Assembly: GCF_019312585.1 (NCBI RefSeq)
Contig: NZ_JAHWDP010000002.1
Coordinates: 1-64,000 of the forward strand
Reading direction: 5' to 3'
Source: Halomarinibacterium sedimenti
Lineage (GTDB): Bacteria; Bacteroidota; Bacteroidia; Flavobacteriales; Flavobacteriaceae
DNA length: 64,000 bases
Shown here: positions 1 through 7,435 of the stretch, piece after piece
Position numbering within the stretch: position 1 is the first letter of the stretch
Layout of the letters: the number at the start of each line of letters is the position of its first letter
Notes under the pieces: model-generated
Told to the model about the DNA's origin: nothing
Database searches by the model: none
What the model saw: only the letters and a program-made list of their open reading frames with translations
Made by a program: the position numbers and the translations under genes

Positions 1-370
1 ATCACAACAAAAAGCCCTCAAAAAAATCTCAGGTATTTTACTTAGTCTAGTTTAATTTTCGTCTGAAATATATATCCTAAAATATATATTCCTACGCTGT
101 CAATTTCAATATATCAATGAACTTTTACTCGTTAGACGCTGTGGAATCGAACCACATTTTTTATTACCAAATCATCTTATTTCAATCCCACACCTTCCCC
201 TTAAGCGGGTGCAAATATACAACTGCTTTTTTCAATTAACCAAAACTATTATTAAAAAAATTCAACCTTTTTTATTAACAGTTTGTAAACACCTGAGTGC
301 TTGAATATTGAGTGAGTTTTTTCAAAAAGCGGAACTACTAAATTACACTATTTTCTAAAAGTGTGCAAGT
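1..370 (-). other. Intergenic/leader region reading leftward, possible ncRNA
   Basis: No coding region is visible here. On the minus strand an exact TAnnTTTG element (212-219) is followed by a GCACCCGC context of the kind I associate with stable-RNA promoters in Bacteroidota. About 60 bases downstream is a perfect 5-bp stem with a 7-base loop (140-156) whose loop fits the T-loop pattern TTCRANY. No matching acceptor stem, D-arm or anticodon arm could be folded around it, so this is not a tRNA. It may be the 5' part of a non-coding RNA or a long leader running past the left edge. Confidence 0.35.
212..219 (-). promoter_or_regulatory. Bacteroidota -7 promoter element (TATATTTG)
   Basis: The minus strand reads TATATTTG followed by CACCCGC, an exact match to TAnnTTTG. 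A TTG about 21 bases upstream could act as -33. It would drive leftward transcription across 1-205 and away from the DUF4294 gene. Confidence 0.5.
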
Positions 371-1057
371 TTATTTTACGGAATTATTCCAATGGGAGGT
401 TAATTCTAAATAATCAATATTGAAGGCTGGCTTCTGTCTTTGTAAAAGTCCAGATTGAAAGGAGCGTTCCAAGATGTCTTCTATTAAGTAATCCTCCTTT
501 ACCTCATAAGGCTTATACTCTTCCTTTAAAGAAATATCAAACATACTTGCCGTGGTATTATACCAAAAGGCTCTCCATCCTGTCCGTAGTTCTTTTACTA
601 GATCAAATGCCGTTCTTCCAGTTTGGCGATGTATTAGCTTTACCAATATTTGACCTTCCGTTCGGGTAAGCTTTTTTAATTCTTCAGAGAATTCTTCTTC
701 AATATACTTCTGAATGCGTTTTGTATACTTCCTCTTTAATCTTTTACTTTCTATCGTATTTAATCTTTCGGTCATAACGGTTAATCTTTCCGAAGCAAGC
801 TTTGCAAATGGGTACACCTTTCTAGTTTTTCTTCTTAGGATTAAATACCGTCTTCTGTCTTCTTTTGAATTGAACTGAAGCTTGTTCAACAAAACAACTT
901 CGTCAAGATCTATAAATTCTCTTGGAATGGTATCCCCTTCTATTATATAATAGTATACTTCCGAGGTATCACTTTTAACTTCATTATACGAAATAGTATC
1001 CTGAGCAAATACGCCAGTTGGAATTATAAAAAGAAAAATATATAATAGGTGTTTCAA
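371..1057 (-). CDS. DUF4294 domain-containing protein
   Basis: A 228-residue protein that I recognise as a DUF4294 family member, a Bacteroidota-restricted family of unknown function. Residues 1-18 form a signal peptide ending GVFA before Gln19, so the mature protein is exported. The central part (about 60-150) is rich in Lys, Arg and Glu and predicted helical, with RRRYLILRRKTRKVYPFAK as its recognisable block. A -7 element lies at 1102-1109, about 45 bases upstream of the ATG. It is divergent from the M42 peptidase and stands alone. No enzymatic motif is seen. Confidence 0.85.
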   Translation of the reverse strand: MKHLLYIFLFIIPTGVFAQDTISYNEVKSDTSEVYYYIIEGDTIPREFIDLDEVVLLNKLQFNSKEDRRRYLILRRKTRKVYPFAKLASERLTVMTERLNTIESKRLKRKYTKRIQKYIEEEFSEELKKLTRTEGQILVKLIHRQTGRTAFDLVKELRTGWRAFWYNTTASMFDISLKEEYKPYEVKEDYLIEDILERSFQSGLLQRQKPAFNIDYLELTSHWNNSVK

Positions 1058-1101
1058 AAATGAATTCTTTAAATGTAACTGTCTTTCTTCTAAAATCGTT
1101 C

Positions 1102-1109
1102 CAAAAATA
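1102..1109 (-). promoter_or_regulatory. -7 element (TATTTTTG) for DUF4294 gene
   Basis: Exact TAnnTTTG match on the minus strand, 45 bases upstream of the DUF4294 start. No clear -33 TTG at the usual distance. Confidence 0.45.
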
Positions 1110-1143
1110 ACAAATTGACGTGGGAAGGTTATTAATTAATTCC

Positions 1144-1151
1144 TAATTTTG
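1144..1151 (+). promoter_or_regulatory. -7 element (TAATTTTG) for M42 peptidase gene
   Basis: Exact TAnnTTTG match ending at 1151. Transcription would start near 1158, giving a short leader to the ATG at 1173. The element contains the TTG that could otherwise be read as an upstream start codon, which argues for the later ATG. Confidence 0.5.
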
Positions 1152-1172
1152 AAAGCAATTAAAAAAACCGAT

Positions 1173-2258
1173 ATGGCAAAATTTATTTTGAATAAAAAAT
1201 CACTCACTTTTTTAGAAAAATATCTAAACAATGCTTCACCAACTGGATACGAATGGGATGGCCAAAAAATGTGGATGGAGTATTTAAAACCTTATGTAGA
1301 TGAATTTATTACAGACACCTATGGCACGGCAGTAGCAGTAGTAAATCCCAAAGCAAAGTACAAAGTGGTTATTGAGGGTCATGCCGATGAGATTTCTTGG
1401 TACGTAAACTACATTAGTGACAATGGTCTTATATATGTTATTAGGAACGGAGGAAGTGATCATCAAATAGCACCTTCTAAAGTCGTAAATATCCATACCA
1501 AAAAGGGAATTTTGAAAGGTGTATTTGGTTGGCCAGCAATACATACCAGAACATTAGCAAAAGAAGAAGCACCAAAACCTGACAACATCTTTATTGATAT
1601 TGGTGCAAAAGACAATAAAGAAGTTGAAAAAATGGGAGTCCATGTAGGTTGTGTCATTACCTACCCTGACGAATTTCATATTTTAAACAAAGACAAATTT
1701 GTATGCCGTGCTTTGGATAATCGAATGGGTGGCTTTATGATTGCTGAAGTGGCTCGGCTTCTTCATGAAAACAAAAAGAAACTTCCTTTTGGATTATATA
1801 TCACTAACTCTGTTCAAGAAGAAATCGGTTTGCGAGGGGCGCAAATGATTACCGAACGTATAAAACCAAATGTAGCTATCGTTACCGATGTTACCCACGA
1901 CACGACTACACCAATGATCGATAAAAAGAAACAAGGTTTTGCGAAAATTGGAGAAGGTCCAGTTATTGCTTATGCTCCAGCGGTCCAACAAAAACTTCGA
2001 GATTTAATTATTGAAGCCGCAGAAGCCAATAAAATCCCTTTTCAAAGAGCGGCTTTATCTAGAGCTACTGGCACCGATACAGATGCTTTTGCATACAGCA
2101 ACGGCGGTGTAGCGAGCGCCCTTATTTCTTTACCCCTACGCTATATGCACACCACGGTAGAAATGGTACATAGAGATGATGTTGAAAATGTCATAAAATT
2201 AATTTACGAATCATTGCTCAAATTAAAAGATGGGGAATCTTTTAGTTATTTCGATTAA
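1173..2258 (+). CDS. M42 family metallopeptidase (glutamyl aminopeptidase/endoglucanase-like)
   Basis: A 361-residue cytoplasmic di-metal aminopeptidase of family M42, which trims N-terminal residues from peptides. Metal-ligand and catalytic motifs are visible: EGHADE (His70), ALDNRMGG (Asp182), QEEIGLRGA (Glu216/217), VTDVTHD (Asp239) and MHTTVEMVH (His326). Length is normal for the family. I chose the ATG at 1173 rather than an in-frame TTG at 1149, because that TTG is part of the -7 promoter element. A rho-independent terminator follows at 2270-2297. Peptide specificity cannot be told from sequence. Confidence 0.93.
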   Translation: MAKFILNKKSLTFLEKYLNNASPTGYEWDGQKMWMEYLKPYVDEFITDTYGTAVAVVNPKAKYKVVIEGHADEISWYVNYISDNGLIYVIRNGGSDHQIAPSKVVNIHTKKGILKGVFGWPAIHTRTLAKEEAPKPDNIFIDIGAKDNKEVEKMGVHVGCVITYPDEFHILNKDKFVCRALDNRMGGFMIAEVARLLHENKKKLPFGLYITNSVQEEIGLRGAQMITERIKPNVAIVTDVTHDTTTPMIDKKKQGFAKIGEGPVIAYAPAVQQKLRDLIIEAAEANKIPFQRAALSRATGTDTDAFAYSNGGVASALISLPLRYMHTTVEMVHRDDVENVIKLIYESLLKLKDGESFSYFD

Positions 2259-2269
2259 ATAATTACTGA

Positions 2270-2297
2270 ATGGGAGCCAATGGCTCCCATTTTTTTA
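2270..2297 (+). terminator. Rho-independent terminator after M42 peptidase
   Basis: A 9-bp stem (ATGGGAGCC/GGCTCCCAT) with a 3-base loop and a run of T residues, 12 bases after the stop codon. Confidence 0.85.
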
Positions 2298-2320
2298 TCT
2301 TTAACCCAAAGAACTTATAA

Positions 2321-3745
2321 ATGCTATTCAATTCTTTTGATTTTGGCTTATTTCTAGTCATTGCCTATTGCATTTATTGGGGTATTGGAGTACAACGATT
2401 GAAAGCCCAAAACTTGTTCATTTTAGTAGCGAGTTACTTCTTTTATGCCTTTTGGGATTGGCGCTTTTTAATTCTTATCATCGCAAGTTCTTTAGTGGAT
2501 TATCTAGCTGGGCTTTATATTGAAAAAAGCCGAAGCAATTCAAAAAGGAAAGTACTACTGTGGTCTAGTATTCTTTGGAATTTAGGAGTACTTTTTCTCT
2601 TCAAATATTTCAATTTTTTTATTGAAAGTTTTGAAGCCTTATTCAACATAGAATCATCTTCAACTTATAACTTTTGGAATGTTGCTATCCCTGTGGGATT
2701 AAGTTTTTACACCTTCCAAACTATGAGCTACACCATTGATGTTTACAAGAAGAAAATACCACCTACCAATAACTTGATTCATTTTCTATGTTTTGTGAGT
2801 TTCTTTCCCCAATTGGTTGCAGGACCTATTGAAAAAGCCAAAGACCTAATCCCGCAGTTTGCCAAGCAAAGGAAATTCGATTTTCAAAAAAGCAAAGAAG
2901 GATTACGTCAAATTTTATGGGGACTTTTTAAAAAGATTATTGTCGCCGAAAAGTTAGGCCTTGCCGTAGACATGGTTTACAATCAGCCCAGTGATTACAA
3001 CTTTATCACACTCCTTTTTGCTGGCACACTCTTTTTCTTTCAACTTTATTGTGATTTTTCTGGGTATACAGATATTGCCATTGGCACAGCAAAACTATTT
3101 GGGTTTAAATTAAGTAAAAACTTTAATTTGCCTTACCTAGCTACTAGTATTTCGGATATTTGGCAAAGGTGGCATATTACACTCACACGGTGGTTTACTG
3201 ATTACTGTTACATTCCATTTGTTTCTTCATTCAAAAAAAGTCCTGTTGTTGGAGGTATTGGGATTATTCTTACTATGACGCTGGTTGGCTTTTGGCATGG
3301 GGCAGATTGGAATTTTTTAGTCTTTGGCTTCTTAAATGGACTTATTATTGTGTTAGAGCGGATATCACTATTTCAAAATAAAATAACTCTTAGAAAATTT
3401 TTAACATCTACACCCTATATTTTTTCATTTATATATACAACTGGTTTATACACGGTTTTATGTTTAATTTTTAGAGCACAAAGCTACCAACAACTGGATC
3501 TTATTTTTAGTAGAATTTTCAGTTTCGCTTTGGACGGTGCTTTTACAACTTTAATCGGTTGGAAATTGGGCTATTTAATTTTTATCCTTTTTGCTGAATT
3601 ACTTTCCAAAAAGAAAGATTACCCATTGCAACAATTTGAAAATTGGGTGCCAAAACCAGTACGATGGGTTGCTTATTACGCCTTCATTTTTATTATCATT
3701 CGGTATGCCGAGCCAAAAGAAGCTTTTATCTATTTTCAGTTTTAA
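2321..3745 (+). CDS. MBOAT family O-acyltransferase (AlgI/DltB-like)
   Basis: A 474-residue polytopic inner-membrane acyltransferase of the MBOAT family. These enzymes move acyl groups, often acetyl, across the membrane onto polysaccharides or other cell-surface acceptors. About ten hydrophobic segments are visible. The family-defining histidine is His326 in GFWHGADWNF, and the upstream block DFSGYTDIAIG is typical of AlgI-like members. Its stop overlaps the start of the SGNH-like gene (TAATG), so the two are translationally coupled. The order MBOAT then SGNH matches AlgI-AlgJ or PatA-PatB type acylation pairs. The acceptor is unknown. Confidence 0.9.
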   Translation: MLFNSFDFGLFLVIAYCIYWGIGVQRLKAQNLFILVASYFFYAFWDWRFLILIIASSLVDYLAGLYIEKSRSNSKRKVLLWSSILWNLGVLFLFKYFNFFIESFEALFNIESSSTYNFWNVAIPVGLSFYTFQTMSYTIDVYKKKIPPTNNLIHFLCFVSFFPQLVAGPIEKAKDLIPQFAKQRKFDFQKSKEGLRQILWGLFKKIIVAEKLGLAVDMVYNQPSDYNFITLLFAGTLFFFQLYCDFSGYTDIAIGTAKLFGFKLSKNFNLPYLATSISDIWQRWHITLTRWFTDYCYIPFVSSFKKSPVVGGIGIILTMTLVGFWHGADWNFLVFGFLNGLIIVLERISLFQNKITLRKFLTSTPYIFSFIYTTGLYTVLCLIFRAQSYQQLDLIFSRIFSFALDGAFTTLIGWKLGYLIFILFAELLSKKKDYPLQQFENWVPKPVRWVAYYAFIFIIIRYAEPKEAFIYFQF

Positions 3746-4683
3746 TGCAACGTAAGTTTATCACATATAGCCTCCTATTTTTTATTCCAGTTTTGGTTGG
3801 TTTTTTGGCTGTAGAATGGCTGACAATCTCGATCCCTTCACACTTTTCGGTTAATAAAAAATACATTGAAAAAAGTGGAGATTCTATTGAAACATTGATT
3901 CTAGGGACCTCACACTTAATGAATGCCGTAAATCCAGAATGGATGGAATCCCCAACACTTAATTTAGCTTCCGGGAATCAATTCCTTGATACGGACTTAA
4001 AGCTTTATAATGGCATACGCGAAAAGTTCCCCTCAGTAAAGAATGTTGTTCTTGAAATATCCTATAGTCATTTTGAAATAGCCCCTAACGGAAAAGACTT
4101 CTGGAAGAATAGCCTCTATTACAAGTATTATGATGTCAATTGCTTTGAGAGAACTGCTTATTTTAAAGACAGACTTGTTTACCTTTCAAACCCATCCTTC
4201 TTTTCTGAAAGAATTGAAGAATACTATATTGATAAAAAGAATATTCCTTCATTTAATGAATACGGTTTTAATAGTAATGATGGTTATGGGCAGTTTACTA
4301 AGCAGAATTATAACAAAGTGAAAATTGACACCATAAAGCGATTTAGAATTAATATTGAACCAAATTTGAATCTTTTTGAAACGAACGTAGCAACTCTTTT
4401 CAAACTTCTTGATTCATTAAAAAAACAAAACAAAAACGTGGTGATTTCTGCCACACCTATGTATCTAACCTTTCTAAAAAAAAGAAATCCTGAAATTTTA
4501 AATAGAAGGGACAGTATTTTTAACGTGATTCAAAAAAAATATCCTGAAGTAAAATTCCTAACTGCTGAAACAGACACCATTCATTATTCATTAAAGAACT
4601 TTTGGAACCATAGTCACTTAAACCCTTCTGGTGCAACCATTTTTACAAGACAGTTGGAATCTGTGTTACAATCTTTTAAATAG
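3745..4683 (+). CDS. SGNH-hydrolase-like protein partnered with MBOAT
   Basis: A 312-residue protein with one N-terminal membrane anchor (about residues 7-28) and a periplasmic SGNH-like domain. The nucleophile block reads LILGTSHLMN with Ser56, and the C-terminal block HSHLNPSGA (about residues 289-297) supplies the catalytic His. I start it at the ATG that overlaps the MBOAT stop. An upstream extension of the frame lies wholly inside the MBOAT gene and is not membrane-protein-like. By analogy with AlgJ/AlgX and PatB it would complete acyl transfer to the acceptor. The 3' end overlaps the convergent symporter gene by 8 bases. Confidence 0.82.
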   Translation: MQRKFITYSLLFFIPVLVGFLAVEWLTISIPSHFSVNKKYIEKSGDSIETLILGTSHLMNAVNPEWMESPTLNLASGNQFLDTDLKLYNGIREKFPSVKNVVLEISYSHFEIAPNGKDFWKNSLYYKYYDVNCFERTAYFKDRLVYLSNPSFFSERIEEYYIDKKNIPSFNEYGFNSNDGYGQFTKQNYNKVKIDTIKRFRINIEPNLNLFETNVATLFKLLDSLKKQNKNVVISATPMYLTFLKKRNPEILNRRDSIFNVIQKKYPEVKFLTAETDTIHYSLKNFWNHSHLNPSGATIFTRQLESVLQSFK

Positions 4684-6064
4684 AATTCTCCTTTATTTTA
4701 TTAAAATACTTTTTCGCTTCTGCAATCACTTTTGGAGCTAAAATTACAGTTGCTAACATAGTTGGAATTGCCATCAATGCAAAAAAAGTATCAATAAGAT
4801 TGAGCATTGTATTTAGGGTCGTTGTGGCACCTAAAATGATGCTTCCAATGTAAAAATAATTATAGATGTGTTTTTTTTCTGCTCCAAAAAGGAAAGACAT
4901 ACACTTTGTCCCATAATACGAATACGAAAAAAGAGAAGAAATACTAAATATTAAAATACACAGCAGCAACCCATATTTTCCAACATACGGAATGGCATTT
5001 TCAAAGGCAGTTGCCGTTAAAGAAACCCCATTACTATCACTTGTTTCCCAAACTCCAGTAACCAAAATGGCTAAAGCTGTTAATGAACAAACAATTAAAG
5101 TATCAATTGCTGGACCGAGCATCGCAACCAACCCTTCTCTAATTGGTTCGTTGGTTTTTGCAGCGCCATGTGCCATAGGCGCTGTACCTATCCCCGCTTC
5201 ATTTGAAAAAGCACCTCGTCTAATCCCTAATAAAATCAACCCACCTACAACACCCCCTAAAAAAGCATCTCCTTTATAAAAGGAAGCAGAAAAAGCATCG
5301 GTGAAAATTAGTTTTATATAATATGGAACAATTTCATAATTCACCCCTAAAATAATGAGTACTAATCCAAAGTACAACACTACCATTGTAGGAACCAATT
5401 TCTCGGCGGTTTTACTAATACGCGATAAACCTCCTAATATAACAAAGGCCGTAATGGTAGCCAGAATAATTCCAATGACTAAATTAGATTTAAAACCCAT
5501 AGATAAGCCTGCTGGTTGCAATAAAATATCATCAATCGCCTGTGTAAGTTGATTTACATTAAACACTGGTAAAGCTCCAATAAGCCCAGAAATACTAAAC
5601 ATCACAGCCAGCGGTTTCCACTTTTTTCCAAGCCCTTCCATAATAAAATACATAGGACCTCCTTGCGTTTTGCCTTCACTATCTTTTCCCCGAAATAATA
5701 TGGCCAAGGTGGCTGTAAAGAATTTGGTGGACATTCCTATAACGGCACTCACCCACATCCAAAATACAGCTCCCGGCCCACCCAATGTGATCGCTACAGC
5801 GACCCCTGCAATGTTACCCATCCCTACCGTTGCAGACAATGCTGTGGTTAAGGCTTGAAAATGAGAAATCTCTCCCTCATCATTTTCGTCATCGTATTTT
5901 CCTCGTAAAACAGCTACCGCATGGAATAAATATCGAAAGGGTAAAAAGCGAATTCGTATTAATAAATACAGTCCTCCTCCTATTAAAATGATAAGCAAAG
6001 GTAAGCCCCAAGCAATGGAAGCCATTTGCGAGGTTAGTTGTTCAAAAGCGTTGAGTATATCCAA
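4676..6064 (-). CDS. Alanine/glycine:sodium symporter (AGCS family)
   Basis: A 462-residue inner-membrane transporter of the AGCS (sodium:alanine symporter) family. The signature segments TTALSATVGMGNIAGVA and GGPGAVFWMW follow the third membrane span, and later RRGAFSNEAGIGTAPMAHG is a second conserved block. About eleven transmembrane helices are predicted and the length is usual. It probably imports alanine or glycine with sodium, which suits a marine cell. It is transcribed alone, converging on the MBOAT/SGNH pair. The exact substrate is an inference from the family. Confidence 0.92.
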   Translation of the reverse strand: MDILNAFEQLTSQMASIAWGLPLLIILIGGGLYLLIRIRFLPFRYLFHAVAVLRGKYDDENDEGEISHFQALTTALSATVGMGNIAGVAVAITLGGPGAVFWMWVSAVIGMSTKFFTATLAILFRGKDSEGKTQGGPMYFIMEGLGKKWKPLAVMFSISGLIGALPVFNVNQLTQAIDDILLQPAGLSMGFKSNLVIGIILATITAFVILGGLSRISKTAEKLVPTMVVLYFGLVLIILGVNYEIVPYYIKLIFTDAFSASFYKGDAFLGGVVGGLILLGIRRGAFSNEAGIGTAPMAHGAAKTNEPIREGLVAMLGPAIDTLIVCSLTALAILVTGVWETSDSNGVSLTATAFENAIPYVGKYGLLLCILIFSISSLFSYSYYGTKCMSFLFGAEKKHIYNYFYIGSIILGATTTLNTMLNLIDTFFALMAIPTMLATVILAPKVIAEAKKYFNKIKENSI

Positions 6065-6129
6065 GGTTAATATTTCTTATTGCAATTTATAATTTTAAAA
6101 TTCAAATCAAATGTTTTTATTTGTACTCA

Positions 6130-7386
6130 ATGAAAAACATACTAACCACTTTATTTTTCATCGGAACACTTTGCGCTTTTGCGCAGGAAAATTCAATTTC
6201 AAAGGCTTCGGAATTTGTAATTACTCCTGAGTTTATGCTAGGGATTTCTGCCGAAGCAAACGATTTCTTTCCAGATAGATCGCTTCAAAAGCAGCTCATT
6301 ATTGGCTTCGGAAGAGAACACCACAACAATCCCCAAGAATGGGCATATTGGCTTAATGCGCCTAAAACAGCCATTAATTTTGGTTTAACAGATTTTGGTA
6401 ATAGTGAGGAAATTGGGTATGCTATTTCTGCCATGCCTATTATTGAATTCAATATTTTTAAAAGTAAAAGACTAAAAATTCTAACTGGAATGGGTGTTTC
6501 TTACTTCCCAATAAAGTATGACCCTGTCGAAAACCCATTTAATCAAGCCATTACTACAGATGTTTCTTGGTCATTTCGAGCAGGATTTAATTACGAGTTT
6601 ATTAAAACAGAAAAACTTGATTGGCGTATTGGAATTGGGTATTATCACCACTCGAATGGGCATACTAAGTTACCCAATCAAGGGTTGAATTCCTTTTTAG
6701 GTAGTTTTTCAATAGATATAAAAAACCCGTATCACAAGCCTTCCGCAGAAAGTACCGTTGAAAGAGTAATTCCAGAAAAAAGCCAATATAGGTTTGCCTC
6801 GCTTCGGTTTGGTTTAGGAAATAATGTGCTATCTCTTGCATTTAATGATCAAAAACCGATTTACACCATTGCTGGGGAATATGGAAAAGTGATTAACAAA
6901 ACCTATAAATTAGGAATTGGATTCTATTACCGTTATTATGATCATTATTATGATTATATAAAAAATAATGAATCATTGGTTCAGGATGGTAGAGAGTTTG
7001 AAGATTTCAGAAAAAATCCTTGGTATAACGCAACTGCATTAGGTATTACAATTAATGGAGAGTTTCTATTAAACCACATAGGTATTGATTTACAAATTGG
7101 CGCCAATGTATTTAAACCTGCCTACAAAATTGATTGGCGAATTAATGAAGGGTGGGATAACACCCCAAGGGAGATACCAGAAGATTGGGTCTTAGGTGAA
7201 TTTACCACCAAGTTTAAACTAAAACATATTATCTCGTCCAGAATGGGGATTAAATACTATATGTTTGGTAATAATGATGTCCCAACACATAACCTCTTTG
7301 TGGCAGCACATATAAATTCAAATCTAGGTCAGGCTGATTTTACAGAATTTAGCTTAGGATATGTGTATAGTTTTAAAAATAAATAA
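6130..7386 (+). CDS. Acyloxyacyl hydrolase (PagL-like lipid A deacylase family)
   Basis: A 418-residue outer-membrane protein with a signal peptide ending CAFA before QEN. The segment YYHHSNGHTKLPNQGLNS (HHSN at 173-176) fits the His-Ser active-site motif of PagL-type lipid A 3-O-deacylases, which remodel lipopolysaccharide in the outer membrane. The protein is more than twice as long as classical PagL. The second half (about 215-418) is also beta-strand rich and may form further barrel strands. I start at the ATG at 6130, nine bases inside an in-frame TTG. Activity on lipid A is inferred only. Confidence 0.78.
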   Translation: MKNILTTLFFIGTLCAFAQENSISKASEFVITPEFMLGISAEANDFFPDRSLQKQLIIGFGREHHNNPQEWAYWLNAPKTAINFGLTDFGNSEEIGYAISAMPIIEFNIFKSKRLKILTGMGVSYFPIKYDPVENPFNQAITTDVSWSFRAGFNYEFIKTEKLDWRIGIGYYHHSNGHTKLPNQGLNSFLGSFSIDIKNPYHKPSAESTVERVIPEKSQYRFASLRFGLGNNVLSLAFNDQKPIYTIAGEYGKVINKTYKLGIGFYYRYYDHYYDYIKNNESLVQDGREFEDFRKNPWYNATALGITINGEFLLNHIGIDLQIGANVFKPAYKIDWRINEGWDNTPREIPEDWVLGEFTTKFKLKHIISSRMGIKYYMFGNNDVPTHNLFVAAHINSNLGQADFTEFSLGYVYSFKNK

Positions 7387-7414
7387 GCCTCCAAAAAAAT
7401 GAAGGCTAATTTTT
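7384..7414. terminator. Weak bidirectional terminator between convergent genes
   Basis: A short stem (AGCCT/AGGCT) around an A-rich loop with T-rich flanks, between the PagL-like gene and the convergent T9SS repeat protein. Confidence 0.4.
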
Positions 7415-7435
7415 ATTACACTATTTATTATCAAA

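Noticed and set aside
140-156. tRNA gene suggested by a T-arm-like hairpin
   Set aside because: Stem and loop fit, but no acceptor stem, D-arm or anticodon arm can be formed at the right distances on either strand.
3643-3744. N-terminal extension of the SGNH-like protein
   Set aside because: It lies inside the MBOAT gene in another frame; the ATG at 3745 overlapping the MBOAT stop gives a sensible membrane anchor.
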